From the NCBI GenBank assembly GCA_023313575.1, contig JAJTTP010000019.1:682001-746000 (forward strand): a stretch of 64,000 bases of DNA, read 5' to 3'. Position 1 is the first letter of the stretch. Each line of letters starts with the position of its first letter. The notes below the pieces were generated by a model that saw only the letters and a program-made list of their open reading frames with translations, ran no database searches and was not told the DNA's origin. The position numbers and the translations under genes were made by a program. The DNA comes from Eutypella sp. D-1 (Eukaryota; Ascomycota; Sordariomycetes; Xylariales; Diatrypaceae). Of this stretch, positions 1-11,868 are shown one piece after another.

Positions 1-1164
1 ACAGTGCAGGCAAAGGCTCCCTGGCACTTCTCGTATACGGCTCGGAGGGCGGTGAAGATATCCTCGTTATTCACGCGAGACTTGCCGAGTTCGGTGAGGG
101 CATGGGCGTATACGTTGAGCCTAGAGAACGCCCCAGTCAGAAAAAGACGTGCTTCGTACGAACTCGCAAACGCCATTAGTTCGTAACCCACAGAAGCTCG
201 GAGTCAGAATCCGAGTTGATGTGCCGGCGGGCCTCGACGTCGAGGAACTCGCGGAGCTCCTCGATGTTGATGAGGTTTCCGTTGACGCCCATGCAGATGC
301 CGAACGGGGTGTTCACTTCGAGGGGGTCAGCTGGATTTCCAAGTGGGCGGATGGAGAAGAAGCCGGGGTCGTTCGTCGGGATGCCGTACCGTAGAAGGGT
401 TGCGCCTCGGACCTGTGATGTTGGGACGTGGTCAGAAAATGCGCAAGAAGCCATATAAACTCACATATATGTAGATATAATATATCTAGATATATATATG
501 TAAGTGTATATGGGAGTCATTAAGTTGTCACGTACGCAGAGGAGGTGCCGGCGGTCGGGTATCTCAGGTGACCGATCCCCAAGTTTCCTGGCAATTGTTG
601 AAGGCGGGCTCCGTCACTCATGACCCTGAACTCGGTTGAGGGCTGGTCAGCTATTTTTGCGCAGATTCAATGGCCATCGTAGAAAAATGTCATTTACGCA
701 CTTCGAGACCAAACCGTTTCCCTTGGCTTGGTATACTCGTCCACCCTGGGACACGGTGATTCCCGCTGCATCCTGACCACGCTGTTCGTCTTTGTCAGTG
801 TTAAAATCCTCATGGGGGGTGGCTGCGTTACAATTCTTCACGGACATGTTGGAGATAATACAGCGACTCATGGCTGTTGGTTGTTATAACAAGATATGAG
901 ACATATTAATTAGATAGACTGTCTCTCATGATATTATACCAGAGCTGGAACTGACATGTCAATGGCGGCCGTAGAGGCATTTGGATCGCCGAGCTATATG
1001 AAGGAGGTCAGTAAATGTACGGATTATCAGTTATCAGATTTGGGGATCACGGATCGCGTATCGTGAGTCGCGCAGCAGCAACGCGCAAAGCGCAATGCGC
1101 GAGAAAGAGAGAGACGCAGCGATGCAGAGAAGGAACTGACCAGAAGTGCGACAACACCACACAT
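1..1164 (-). CDS. ADE4: Amidophosphoribosyltransferase (ADE4), 5' part, partial at left edge
   Basis: First enzyme of de novo purine synthesis; it transfers glutamine amide nitrogen to PRPP in the cytosol. I assemble eight exons: 1164-1141, 993-956, 873-846, 781-698, 630-536, 412-390, 330-192 and 120-1. All junctions are GT-AG and phases agree, giving about 183 residues. Exon 1 is only 24 nt and encodes MCGVVALL, so it carries Cys2, the Ntn glutaminase nucleophile. Later blocks match the family: HESLYYLQH then [69 protein letters not shown], and [11 protein letters not shown] to [11 protein letters not shown]. The PRTase half lies outside the window. Seven introns in 551 coding nt is very dense. 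Single-frame reading makes it look broken, but splicing restores a normal N-terminus. Known: Cys2 becomes the N-terminal nucleophile in this family. Inferred: the gene is functional. Confidence 0.9.
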
Positions 1165-2463
1165 TGTAGCTTTCTTTGGTTGACGATCGCTATTAAATCA
1201 AGTACGGGCGGCTCAGGAAAGGCCTGTAAGAAAATGTTGTTGAAGAATTCTTGTCAAGTATGTGTATTCGTCGCATTTCGTCTTCAAGGGAACAGGTTTC
1301 CGATTTTCTATTTTCTTATTTTTTTTTCTCTAAAATCCCCGTCCGTCGGTTCCGATCCTGTGACAAAACTTTTTGGACTACGGGACTTGTTTACCGGGGT
1401 TGGCGGGGTCCGATCGCGGGTTTGATGGTGGGGGTGGGTCCTTATCGATACCTATACTTACCTAGGTGGGTAGGTAGACTTACCGGGTTAGGTTCTGATG
1501 GAATAGAATGCAGGAAGCAAAAGATATCCATGGATCTAATTGTATTCTCTAAGTTCTACTATGACGGTCTGCAACTGTTAATGATCAGGAATAGCCATGA
1601 TTACGTAACACACTCCCACAGTTCCAAGGTTGCCTCTACAGCTCTATCTACAAAGGTTGCGTTCAAAAGTAAGTAGCCTCTTATCTTTCCAGCCACAGTG
1701 TCGGTGTATAGGTATGTAGGTAGTGATTTAACATTAGCAGTACTTATAGTGCACACTCTAAGAGGCCTAGCACTAAGTCGTGCTAAAGTACAACTGTAGT
1801 ACAGAGGGGTTAAAGAATACAGTGTATCATCTTTTTAATTCAGACTATGGCTGAAGAGCTAAAAGGCTACTTCGTACCTAGGTACTTATTTTTGAACGCT
1901 CCGTAGGGGACCTCGGGAGTCTCTGTGTACATGGTACCCCGTACTCCGTATTAATAGGTACCTAGTAGTAGGTACTTCATAGACAAGCAAAAGCTTAGCG
2001 CCCCCCACCCCCTTTTTCCACTTACCATCCGGGTTGCCAAGATGGAAGATAAAGGCTGCTTGGGAGGGAGAACATTATTAAGCATATTGCCACTCCTCAT
2101 AATAGAAGTAGTAGATTTACTGGGTATGATTCCAAGAAGATGGTATTGATGGTGGTAATGATGTTGTAGAATCTAAGTTCTACAGTCACAGTATGAGCCC
2201 GGTCGGACCGTCTTAATACCACTGGGCTAGGGTCGCCCCTACCAGGTATAGCACTTGGATTAGCATATCCTAAGGCAATTCACTCAGTATACCCTGCCAG
2301 GGACCTCAGGGCCCTCTTTAACTAAAATATCTTGCTGGTTGTTCTCATCTAGCAGTATAGCCTATTATCTATCTCGCTTGTCTTATTCGCGCCATATATA
2401 TACACATTAACTAGGTACTCAGTCCCAGTTGTAGATATCCTGTTCTCTTCACACTTCACGATG
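1165..2463. other. Intergenic spacer, no supported gene
   Basis: About 1.3 kb between the ADE4 start and the 3' end of the NLR gene. The open frames here lack coding features. The spacer is AT-rich and holds several TACCTAGG-type palindromes (near 1460, 1876 and 1958) and a small inverted repeat, tagcac and gtgcta, near 1767-1785. The first few hundred bases presumably contain the ADE4 promoter. Confidence 0.6.
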
Positions 2464-5400
2464 TTACCACACTGGAACTGATTCATCGGTTTTACCTTCG
2501 GTTCGTACGGGCGTAAAGCCATCGTCGAAACTCGCAGTCTCCTCTCCAACGGTTATACTGATGATCTGCGAAGTGTCCAACCCCGATCTTCTCTCATAAT
2601 AATCTGGAAAGTAGCCGGCAGTCGGTTTCCATACCTCTACCTTTGGGCCGCCACGTTGTCGCCGCGGTTCATCATTTCCGCCCATTCGGAAACAGCTCTC
2701 GAGGTGGCCTTGTGCTTCGTTCACGCTTTCGGGGTGCTCTTGTATCATCTCCGCAGCATCCAAATGACCGCTGAATCTCGCCCACTCAGCCGGTGTCTTG
2801 AAATCCATGCCGTCTCTCGCTTCTCTGGACGCCCCGTGGTCCAGCAGAATTCCGATGGCTCCCAGACTGTTCTGACTCGCGGCGCTGTGGAGGGGAGTTA
2901 CTTGGTTGAAGTCCGCCTTCCCGGGATCTGCCCCCGCTGAAATTAGCTGCTTGATTATACCCAGGTGGCCCCGGATAACCGCCGCATGGATTGCCGTGCC
3001 CCCGAAGCGGCTGCCAGCGGCGTCGACTTCGCCGGGAGCTATCCCCCGCAGTAAAGAGGCGACGACTTGGTCTAGTCCCAGTGAGGCGGCATAGTACAGT
3101 GCGGCGGCGTGCTTGGGGAAGACGTTCCATTTGAACGGTGAGGTCGCGTTGAACACCTGGACCCAGGACATGAAGTTCTCGCGGGTCTCCGGGGCGAAGA
3201 ACGCGAGGGTGAGATCTTCTAATTCTTCGTCGGGCTTGGCGTTGCGCGCGTGGTAGAACCAGTATTTGGTCGCGTATTGGAGAAGGGGCAGCTGTTTAAG
3301 TCTGGAAAGGTATTCCTCTTGGGTGTTTGCCGGCCCCGAAGACAGGTCCGTGAAGGACAGGTACGTCAGGCAGTCTCGAGCCAGCTCCATATGGCATATT
3401 TCGGGGTTCAGTGAGAATCTTGCCGTCTCTGGGTTATTTTTGGTCCTGGGTGATAGCAGATAGTCTCTCACGGAAAGATGGGCTAGCATGACGTATCCGT
3501 CCGGACAGGTAGTGATAAGACTGTTGCCGAGAGCTAGAATGTCTTGGGGGCTTCTAAGGCGAAACTCGTCGTCGATGCCTCGGCTACCCTTTTCAATGGC
3601 TAGAGCTTCCCATAGTTGGTGCAGCGTTATGGGTACACTGGAGAATGATAGCCACGTCATGATCTTCTGGACAAACCGGATATCAGAAGGAGCTGAGTAT
3701 GCCAAGAGCCTATCATATGTCTCGTACAACCCTTCTGGAAGTTCGTCGAGAGACTTCTTGATATCTCTGGCTGTTCTGCAGTGGCGTATACTCCGAAGTT
3801 GGCACGACGCCCATCGAAAACTGGAATTCAAGATTATTAGTTTTGACCGATTTCGGTCATGGATTTTCGGGAGTTCCTTACGTTCCCTTGGACTTTGATA
3901 GTAACGAATTCGATACAAGACTCCGGGTTTCTTCAGAAAGCCATGAAAAGTCCTGATCACTACTCAACTGATCATGGATATACTGTTCAATATCGCTGTC
4001 TATTTCTATCATGTAATGTTCGAGTGGGACGTGTGTAGCATTTGCAAAAGCCCGCTGAATAGCTACTTCGTTTCGACTGGTCGCCAGGATCCTGGTGGAA
4101 GGCGCTGAACTAGCCAGTGAAACCAGAAGCTCCGCAATTGTTTTAGAGTCTCCAGCCTCATCAAGGGCATCAACCAATAGATATGCTCGTCGCTTTAAGG
4201 TCAGCACTCGAATTGCCTCAGATAATAGCTCGAGGGTTGGCAAGTCGCCGTGGCCCCGCTCTGCACCTGACTCATATGCGGTCAGGAGCTCATCCGGGAA
4301 GTAACCAAGTTGGAAACATAGTTGACAAACTATGGTTCCGAGTAGATTGGCGATGATCTGTGTATTGGGCTCTCGGAAGTCGCAGTACGCGAAGCTGTAG
4401 ACGGCTTCTTCTTCGTCTTCGGAGAGCTGGCAAGCGATGAACTCAACTGCGTGGCTCCTGAATGATGTCATGTCAGAAAGGCATTGTATATATGAAGGCT
4501 TGATTCAAGACAACTTACATCATTACTGTTTTCCCAGTCCCCGCTGGATAATTTCCGTATGTTAGCGAAAAGATCTGCGCTCAAGATTGGCTCCCGACAC
4601 AATGTCATTTAAATCGACCTGTTAGGTCACTTACGAGGGCCACTTAACCAGAGAATCTTATTTCTTCCTTCAAGCCATCCCTGAAATTCTGGACTCTCCA
4701 GGAACCATTGTGAAGTCCCGGGCTGATGCACTGCTTTGGCCAGAAGATGACTCCGAGCTGGCTTTAACGGTGAAAGCCAATCAGCCACGGCTCTTTGTTT
4801 TTTATCTGCCACTGATCAGTACTTTGAGGTTCTTAAATATTCAAGTAGGACTTATCCGCACCAAGATGGGTTGCCCTAAAGTCATTGGCCAAGATATCTA
4901 TCTTCTGACGAGATAGATCCATTTTGTAATCTAAAGCTATGGAAAGCTTTTCGATATTATGTACCACTAATCTGTTTCACACTCAATTAGCAGAAGAGTT
5001 TTCATCTGATAGCTAACTGTTGTTATTCGCTATTCTTCGCTGTTCTTCGCTTACAGGTTATGAGAATTGATCGCAAGGTTCAACGCAGCTTTGCATCGTT
5101 TGAGGCTCTTGATCGACTCCTTTGCATCGTCATTTCCAAGATTCCACGACATTGATTGGAGGAACGCCTTTCGTCTAGAAGATAAGAGAGCATCGACGCG
5201 ATCCGGCCGGATACGATTTTGAAGTTTTTGGAGTTCAGCTAAACAATTTGATAGCACAGGCGTGATGGTGTCTGACAACTCGTTTGAAGCTTCCAGCTTG
5301 TCTGGCTTGAGGTGGCTTGGGGACTTGTCTAAGACAGCTTCGATTGTTTCGATCAAGTTTCGAAGGTCGCGAACTTCTCCAATTATCTGGATTAAAGACC

Positions 5401-5506
5401 AAGGGATATTCCGCATCTCAGTCCTAACGCTATAGCAGAAGGAGAGTATTGAGCAAGCCGCTTGGAGAGTTCCAACGACAGCAGTGGTAACGCTGAGTGG
5501 ATCCAT
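2464..5506 (-). CDS. NACHT-ankyrin STAND/NLR-like protein, intact
   Basis: Predicted intracellular NLR-type signal-transducing NTPase. Six exons: 5506-5055, 4971-4862, 4811-4635, 4543-4519, 4457-3882 and 3820-2464. Phases are consistent and give 898 aa. Order: N-terminal helical domain (about 1-150, beginning MDPLSVTTAVVGTLQAACS, like the fungal N-terminal domain of STAND proteins); linker with ADWLSPL, WFLESPEFQGWL and LWLSG; Walker A GPPGTGKTV (about 243-252) carried by a 25-nt exon; NACHT core with a Walker B-like YLLVDALDEA; GTFRWASCQLRSIRHC; winged-helix-like region; ankyrin repeats about 690-805 (AIHAAVIRGHLGIIKQLISA, TPLHSAASQN); acidic tail. It is divergent from a HET gene across 1.1 kb, a pairing known in fungal incompatibility loci. 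The specific ligand and outcome are unknown. Confidence 0.85.
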
Positions 5507-6599
5507 GTTCGGCCAAGTAATTTTGGATATGTCTAATAGGATACGGCTACGTCGTTAATTGTTTCGAAGAAAGTACGCAAAATTGCACGATTCTTATGGC
5601 CCGGATGGCTTGCCAAGAGATGTGATATTTCCATCAAGAGAAGGTGATAAAACATATGGCGCCACAAGTGCATCTTGTGTATCTTCGGGTCACCACTTGC
5701 AGGCTAAGGCGTTTAAATGAGGGTTTCATCGGCCTTCAGCCGACAAGGTGGGGGGCCGTCACTGCAGACCACACCGAAAGGTGGCGCATTGTTGCAGCCA
5801 TGATTTGGTGGCATTGACGAGTGATGTGGTAGTGGCATATTAGTAAGGATTAGTGGACGTATGCATGATGGGAATGGAGTCAACCTTGACAGCTAGTCCT
5901 TACGCCCGAGAATGGAGAGAGATGAAGCCTAGCTACTACGAAAGTAACGGTGAGCGGTCACAGCCAGGGGCCTAATATCTGAAGCCTACCGGTAGACCTG
6001 CCTCTTGAAATGCAGGACGGCATTATCCAACTCTCTAATTGGACGCTACTCGCCTTTGGAGACTGCAGTGCAACCAGCCTTGCTGCGAGGCCCTCGCAAT
6101 ATCACATTTCATAAGGATGAGTAAGTGCTGCTATACTGAGGTAAGGAGGTTATTGACCGCCATTGACCTAACCTCATTTGCTTGAGCATCCAATCAGATA
6201 TAAAGGGCTGTTACTTTGAGGTGAAAACATGACAAATAGAGGCGTTTTCATACCATATGATGATACAAGTTGATGCCACGACAGAAGCTGGTATGATGGA
6301 CATTGTATCTTCTAATATATAAGTCAGCCTGCCAGCCTCTCAGATTAAGGGAGGAGACTTCGACACGAATTCAGCCACCTCCCTATTTGATCTGATGCCC
6401 TATCGTTGGCTTTCTAAGGAGAGTTTAGGTCTCTATAAGGCATTCATCAATACTTGATCCACTTTGCCAAATTCTTGTCAGCCTCGACAGAGCCTTGTTG
6501 TCTTGTAAGCAACTAGCTGCTGTATCACCCTGTACACTGCCTTTCTTCCATTTCCGTATAGATATACAGTTCCATACCCAAGGACCAGTGAGATTCGAA
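5507..6599. promoter_or_regulatory. Bidirectional spacer between NLR and HET genes
   Basis: About 1.1 kb separates the divergent NLR and HET starts, so it should hold both promoters. No repeat, TATA-like pair or coding sequence stands out. A non-ATG extension of the HET frame to 6495 exists but carries no domain. Shared regulation is an inference from geometry only. Confidence 0.45.
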
Positions 6600-8915
6600 A
6601 TGTCTGAAAATTCTCAGCGACCATCTGACTCCGCCGAGTCCATCTCTTCCACATCTGACGACATGGTAAATCACACCGAGAATTTCAACCATGACACGAA
6701 TACCAAAATTCCTCCTCCAAGCCCGGGGGCTCTGAAGCTATCATTTAGCACTGTGGAGCCCCCACGCCCTACCGCCGCTAAGAGGCGCGTAGCCAACTTT
6801 GTCGATGGCTATTATGAGCGAGATTTACGATCCGGGTCCGCCAAGTTAAGAGGCCTTGTGTCAAAGGTCAACAAAGCCTACAGCTACGATGATTGCCCCT
6901 TGCATGAAGGCCATATCCGGCTCCTTTTCCTCAGACCTAGCGACAACCCAGATAACGATATCTTTATCGAGCTGCGAACATACCCAATCGAAGATCTTGT
7001 CCAGTATCCGGATCAATATCAATTCACAGCCTTGTCATACAATTGGGGTGAGGGCGCCGAAACCAATGTTGTTTTCGTAGACAGGGAGGCCACCAATGAT
7101 TCAGCATCTAACCCAAAGTTCAGCGACGTGGCGTTTGCATTCAAGCGACGAATGAGGATGTTCACCGTTAGACCAAATCTGTATGCATTTCTTAAGCAAT
7201 TCCGACATAGCACTCAACCAGTGGCTCTCTGGATTGATCGCGTCTGCATCAACCAGGCAAGCAACTTAGAGAAACAAGATCAAGTTTCCCGTATGGGAAT
7301 AATATATTCAACCGCTACCAATGTATCCATTTGGCTGGGCCCTGCCGATCAAGAGGGGAAAACCGATCGAGCAATGGACTTCATTAGCATGATTCTTGAG
7401 GGTCCAGAAGAGAAGCTTCATGATCAGTACGCTATGAACTGGTCTGACCTTCTGTTACTCATGCGTCGGCGCTGGTTTTCTCGTCGTTGGATTATTCAGG
7501 AGCTTGCGCTGTCTAAGAACGCTGAGGTTCGCTGTGGTTCTAAACGAGTTCACTGGAGAGATTTCTCAGACGCCGTCAGTATTTTTGCGCTTCACTTTGA
7601 TGAAATTCTCAAGATCATCAAGCGCAGACCTGATTTGGATAAATCCCTCGAGGGCATCAAGGACATGCAGCCGTTCGGTGCTCGCATTCTTGTGGATGTC
7701 CTCTCGAACACATTTCAGCGGCATGTCGACGGATCCATTTATACCCCACGCCAAGGCCTAGAGAGTCTTATATCCTCTTTGTCCACATTTGAGACGTCAG
7801 ATCCCCGAGACACAGTTTACACACTTCTAAACCTTTGTAAAGAGGCATACGAATTGCCTTCTCAAGGCCATCGAAATGAAAATAGGAGGCATAGGGAAAA
7901 CCAACCTCCTGTACCGGATTACACGTTGGATCTTCTCGAGGTATATACCTATTTTCTGAAATGGTGCGTTAAGGAGAGTAGGTCGCTGGATATCTTGTGC
8001 CGTCACTGGGCTCTCCCGGAAGTTAAGGAGAAGCTGGACGACTTCTATCCAAGGACTGTGATTTTACCGTCGTGGATCACAACAGTTCGCGATTCAGCTT
8101 ATGGAACTCAAGCAGAGGGTTTTGGCGGCCGGAGAACAGGGGATAGCTTCGTAGGAACACCGGAAACACGATGCTATAACGCATCACTTAACTTGACTCC
8201 CACTATCTCTTTCGGTCGCAACCAGCAGGGGATCCCGCGAGGCAGATTAACACACTCTACTACTTCGCTTACGTTTTCTCCAGGAAGAAACAGAGTTAGT
8301 ATTCCATCAACTCAGCAGGATTTGACTCGCCTTATCACAGTCAAGGGTTATTGTATCGGAGTGATTACCGAGCGGCACCAAATGCACGAAGGCATCATTC
8401 CCAACACGGTTTTAAGGTGTCTGGGCCATGATGGTGAAAGCCCCGAGATAGAAACTGTGCCTGACACGGTTTGGAGGACGCTCGTGGCGGACCGCGGCCC
8501 TGACGGAAAACCTCCACCAGCATGGTATCACAGAGCCTGCATGACCTGTCTTGTGGCTGATACCAATGCTGGGAATATTGACACGAATGCAATCCTCCAA
8601 CAAGGCGACACCACAAAACTTCAGTCGGCCTATCTAAAACGTGTCCAGGCAGTGTGCTGGAACAGAGCGTTCATCGGATGTAGCAATGACGACAGAAAAC
8701 TGGTAGGAGTTGGTCCCGTCAATTCGGAACAGGATGACATGGTCTGTATTTTATATGGATGCTCTGTTCCATGCATTCTGCGTCAAAGTGGAAATGACCC
8801 CTATTGCCTGTTTATCGGCGAAGCTTTCATTCTTGGTCAGATGGACGGTGAGGCCATCATGGATCTTTCCATGGAAGAATTGGATCATAAGAGCACACAA
8901 TTTACCATCATGTAG
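6600..8915 (+). CDS. HET (heterokaryon incompatibility) domain protein
   Basis: Single-exon gene of 771 aa, started at the ATG at 6600 (MSENSQRP). The HET domain lies at about 139-300 and shows the family blocks: FTALSYNWGEG, NLYAFLKQF, ALWIDRVCINQ, EKQDQVSRMGIIYSTA, VSIWLGPAD and RRRWFSRRWIIQELALS with VRCGSKRVHW. HET domains are TIR-like effector modules that trigger cell death in fungal non-self recognition. The N-terminal 60 residues are Ser/Pro-rich and disordered. The C-terminal half contains the usual poorly conserved region with AVCWNRAFIGC and VGVGPVN, where a ligand or regulatory fold is expected. Its divergent partner is an intact NACHT-ankyrin gene, as in other two-gene incompatibility modules. 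Whether this pair works together is untested. Confidence 0.9.
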   Translation: MSENSQRPSDSAESISSTSDDMVNHTENFNHDTNTKIPPPSPGALKLSFSTVEPPRPTAAKRRVANFVDGYYERDLRSGSAKLRGLVSKVNKAYSYDDCPLHEGHIRLLFLRPSDNPDNDIFIELRTYPIEDLVQYPDQYQFTALSYNWGEGAETNVVFVDREATNDSASNPKFSDVAFAFKRRMRMFTVRPNLYAFLKQFRHSTQPVALWIDRVCINQASNLEKQDQVSRMGIIYSTATNVSIWLGPADQEGKTDRAMDFISMILEGPEEKLHDQYAMNWSDLLLLMRRRWFSRRWIIQELALSKNAEVRCGSKRVHWRDFSDAVSIFALHFDEILKIIKRRPDLDKSLEGIKDMQPFGARILVDVLSNTFQRHVDGSIYTPRQGLESLISSLSTFETSDPRDTVYTLLNLCKEAYELPSQGHRNENRRHRENQPPVPDYTLDLLEVYTYFLKWCVKESRSLDILCRHWALPEVKEKLDDFYPRTVILPSWITTVRDSAYGTQAEGFGGRRTGDSFVGTPETRCYNASLNLTPTISFGRNQQGIPRGRLTHSTTSLTFSPGRNRVSIPSTQQDLTRLITVKGYCIGVITERHQMHEGIIPNTVLRCLGHDGESPEIETVPDTVWRTLVADRGPDGKPPPAWYHRACMTCLVADTNAGNIDTNAILQQGDTTKLQSAYLKRVQAVCWNRAFIGCSNDDRKLVGVGPVNSEQDDMVCILYGCSVPCILRQSGNDPYCLFIGEAFILGQMDGEAIMDLSMEELDHKSTQFTIM

Positions 8916-9162
8916 AGGGAAGGCTGTGCGAAACTTGGGGAAATAATAACCACGCACGGAATTACTTTATTTATATCTTGGCGTATCATAGCACTATCCG
9001 CGTCTTTCGCAGAACTCTACCCTCTCGCCTAATTGTTTTGGTCCGCTTTTCCCTTGAAACTTAGAGGCCCGATCATGTTTTCATCTTTGCCTTTTTCCTT
9101 TCCAATAAAATTCCTTATTGTTTGTGGTAAGTGGGATCGTTTCCCTTTCTTGCTCGGGCTGA

Positions 9163-11868
9163 TCATCCGTATTCTTTCCCTGGTTCCGGAACAACAGACA
9201 CGTCTCTTGGACGAGCTGGGTCTCGGAACCTAAGCTGCACATCCCGCAAGGAGCCTACTGAGGTCGAGCTGGCCTCTACTATAGCGACGCGTCCCATGGT
9301 CCCAAGTGTCCTGATACCAGCACACGAGCTCGCCAGTTGTCCGCCAGTGGGCGGTGATGACATTTGAGACAATGCGATGAGCTCTGGGACGGAGTCCCAT
9401 GCCTCGCTAGTCTGACACAACATAACAACGCGGACTGTATGAGCAAAAGCAACGACAATGTGTAACAGCAGCAATCCGATTGACAGGTAGTCGAACCAGT
9501 CCACGGCCGCGATCACGTACCCCGTAAAGATGGCGCGCATCTCCATGCGAGTGGAATTCCAGCCTCCTGCCACGAGAAGCTCGGGTACCTCGAAGACAAT
9601 TCCCGGTGACCCACGATGCACCATACTCTGCGCCACCGTTTTATTGCGGACTTTCCAGTCCCCAAATTGCCAGGAACCCAGAAGTTGGCTAGCTTCCGGG
9701 TGCAGATGCGCCCCGCATCGTGAAAGCCCGTCCGCGAAGTACGTCGCTAGCATGTGCTCCACGCCCCGGACCTCGTTATTGTCGCCCGGTGCGTTTCCCC
9801 GTTTTCTCGGTATCCTGCTCGGGAGCATCATAACCTCAAGCAGTCGTTCGATCATTGACCGCTCTGGGCTAGGTTCGAGAACCTCCTGACCGAAGATGGC
9901 TGCATCGGAGACTATAGGTGACAGTAGCTCGTACCAGCTCAGGTCAATATGGATAATCTTACTCTCCTTCGCCACTGCAGCATCGTTGTTGCTCGTCTTG
10001 GTCCTCACCACATTCACAATGCGGTCTGCCCAGTGCTCATGTGAAAGTCTGTTATCGTCCTCGGTGGACTCGATGATTGACACCGCAGGTTCCCAGCGAG
10101 CGTGGACTGTACACGTAGAGGCGGCCCACGGGCCGGCGCCTGTGTTCTTGAGTATGACTAAACCTAATGCTTTTGTCTTGTCCTCTGCAAGCACAATTGG
10201 TATGGCCAGTATCGTGGGTGTTGGGCCAGCAAAGGCGAACTCGCCTCCTGTTGGTAGGTACGTACGTAAAGGAAAGAGATAACAAATAACAATAATGAAA
10301 GGTGGTGAGACTGGTGTGGTATTCTGGTCTAAGGTCTATCTATCTATCTGAGAGGGATACGGGCGAAGCCCGTATCCTTATATAAACGGGAGATAGGTAC
10401 ATAGGTACTTCCTACTGGTATGTGGGTCCATACCAGTGACCACTAACAACCAACACCTCCTGAGATCTCGAGAACGCCCCTGCCAAGGAGGTATCGTTGA
10501 ACGATGCTTGCCACATCTATATTAAGCAGCATATATTGTATTACCGAGTAATCCATATCCTGTCCCGCTATAGGGGTTGAAAAGTTCAGCCACATTGTCT
10601 GTTCCTCAATGGTTACGTTAGAGTTTACGACACATGACGTTCTCGCTGTTGGTATTCTAGTGTCAACTTCGAACCTCATTGATTCTGCAACATCCAAGTA
10701 GTTAGGGCCTGGCGGATCATATTGCTGCGTGTGTTTAAGGTACTCCAGGGCGGAGAGGTATTCATCCCGCATTGCATCCTGCAGCATGGCCGTGGCTAGA
10801 TGCGTCGTGTACGATGAAGTAAGTGTGCTCGGATTATGGCTAGATCTACCGTAGACTACCTTGCGAATACTGTAATCTTGCAACTCGGTCAGAATCGGAT
10901 ATCCCTGCGGAACGTTCCACCAGGTATAGAAGTGGCCATGTATCGGAAGAAAGCCGGAAGAAGGACACTTAGGATCAAAGAGGCGGGCTTCGTTCGAGGA
11001 GCAGTCCCAGTCGGCCAGATATTGTCGGTCAACGTACTCTGGCCATAACTGAGAATCGCTTCCTGTTGAATGGATTAATCGACGTTATGAGGCATCCGCA
11101 GTACCGTCGTGGAAAACTTGCCGTTCAGCCAAAACACACCGCCACCGACCGGCCAGTCCAATACCCTTGGTATCATTAAGACGGCCGTCGCAGGGCCCGC
11201 CATCAGTGCTAGGAGCCCACCCACCGCGATTGTGATGATGAAAATCCGCGGGGTCCAGTGGGAGCTCCTGGGCTCCCTAGAGATTATTCCACCCCAGAAT
11301 TCAGTGGACCAGAAGAAACTAAAATAAGTTAGACATGCTTGATAGGGCATAGGTTGACAGGTCTGGAAGAGCACATACCTCGCTTGGCTGAACGCAAAGC
11401 CAGCTCCAAGGTGACCAAGTGGAACACCCTCGCCAGCGATGAGTTGAGATCGCAATAGGCGGAATAATACATTCGTTATGCTAGAGACGATAAGAAGCTC
11501 CTATGCCATGCAGGGTGAGCCTCCGTAGTTGTAGTAGAATATCCTTATCCACTAAAACTCACCTGGATTTTGGCCGCGATCTGGATGACGCCCAACTTGA
11601 GGCCATCGAGGCCCTGTTCACCCTGAAGCTCCCTGCCGATGAAGAAACCCTTAAGGTTGAACGCAATGAGTGTAAGTGAGACTAAGCTGGGGAGAATGTG
11701 CGTCACCGAATGGAAAAGAGCCTGTTTTCTTGACGTGTATATGAGGATTTTCGGTGGCTCTTGCCGTCGCACCACGGTCAGGATTCCTAGACCAACGGCA
11801 TGGAAGAATACGCGCAGGGACTGGATAAGCCGAAATACCTGGCCAGGGATAGCGTGAAGACCGCTCAT
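9163..11868 (-). CDS. Polytopic membrane protein of a fungal family of unknown function
   Basis: Five exons: 11868-11563, 11500-11379, 11318-11105, 11048-10457 and 10247-9163, giving about 772 aa in consistent phase. The start is the ATG of MSGLHAIPGQ; the frame extends upstream only through a GTG. Hydrophobic segments: HSVTHILPSLVSLTLIAF (exon 1), LLIVSSITNVLFRLL (exon 2), IITIAVGGLLALMAGPAT (exon 3), and a C-terminal stretch around DYLSIGLLLLHIVVAFAH. Between them is a long, likely extracellular region with potential N-glycosylation sites (NVT, NFS, NKT, NST) and LWPEYVDRQYL after the third intron. This arrangement of N-terminal membrane spans, large ectodomain and one C-terminal span is common in uncharacterised Sordariomycete proteins. 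The third intron boundary is the least certain. Intron 4 holds a perfect palindrome. No catalytic motif seen. Confidence 0.7.
10355..10377. repeat. Perfect short palindrome inside an intron
   Basis: Ten-base arms ggatacgggc and gcccgtatcc flank a 3-nt gaa loop. It lies within the 209-bp fourth intron (10456-10248) of the membrane-protein gene, just after a short (CTAT)n tract at about 10337-10350. It would form a strong hairpin in the pre-mRNA. Confidence 0.85.

Noticed and set aside
1015..1676. Two overlapping plus-strand frames of about 140 codons
   Set aside because: They overlap the ADE4 5' exon and promoter, carry no domain and have coding-unlike composition.
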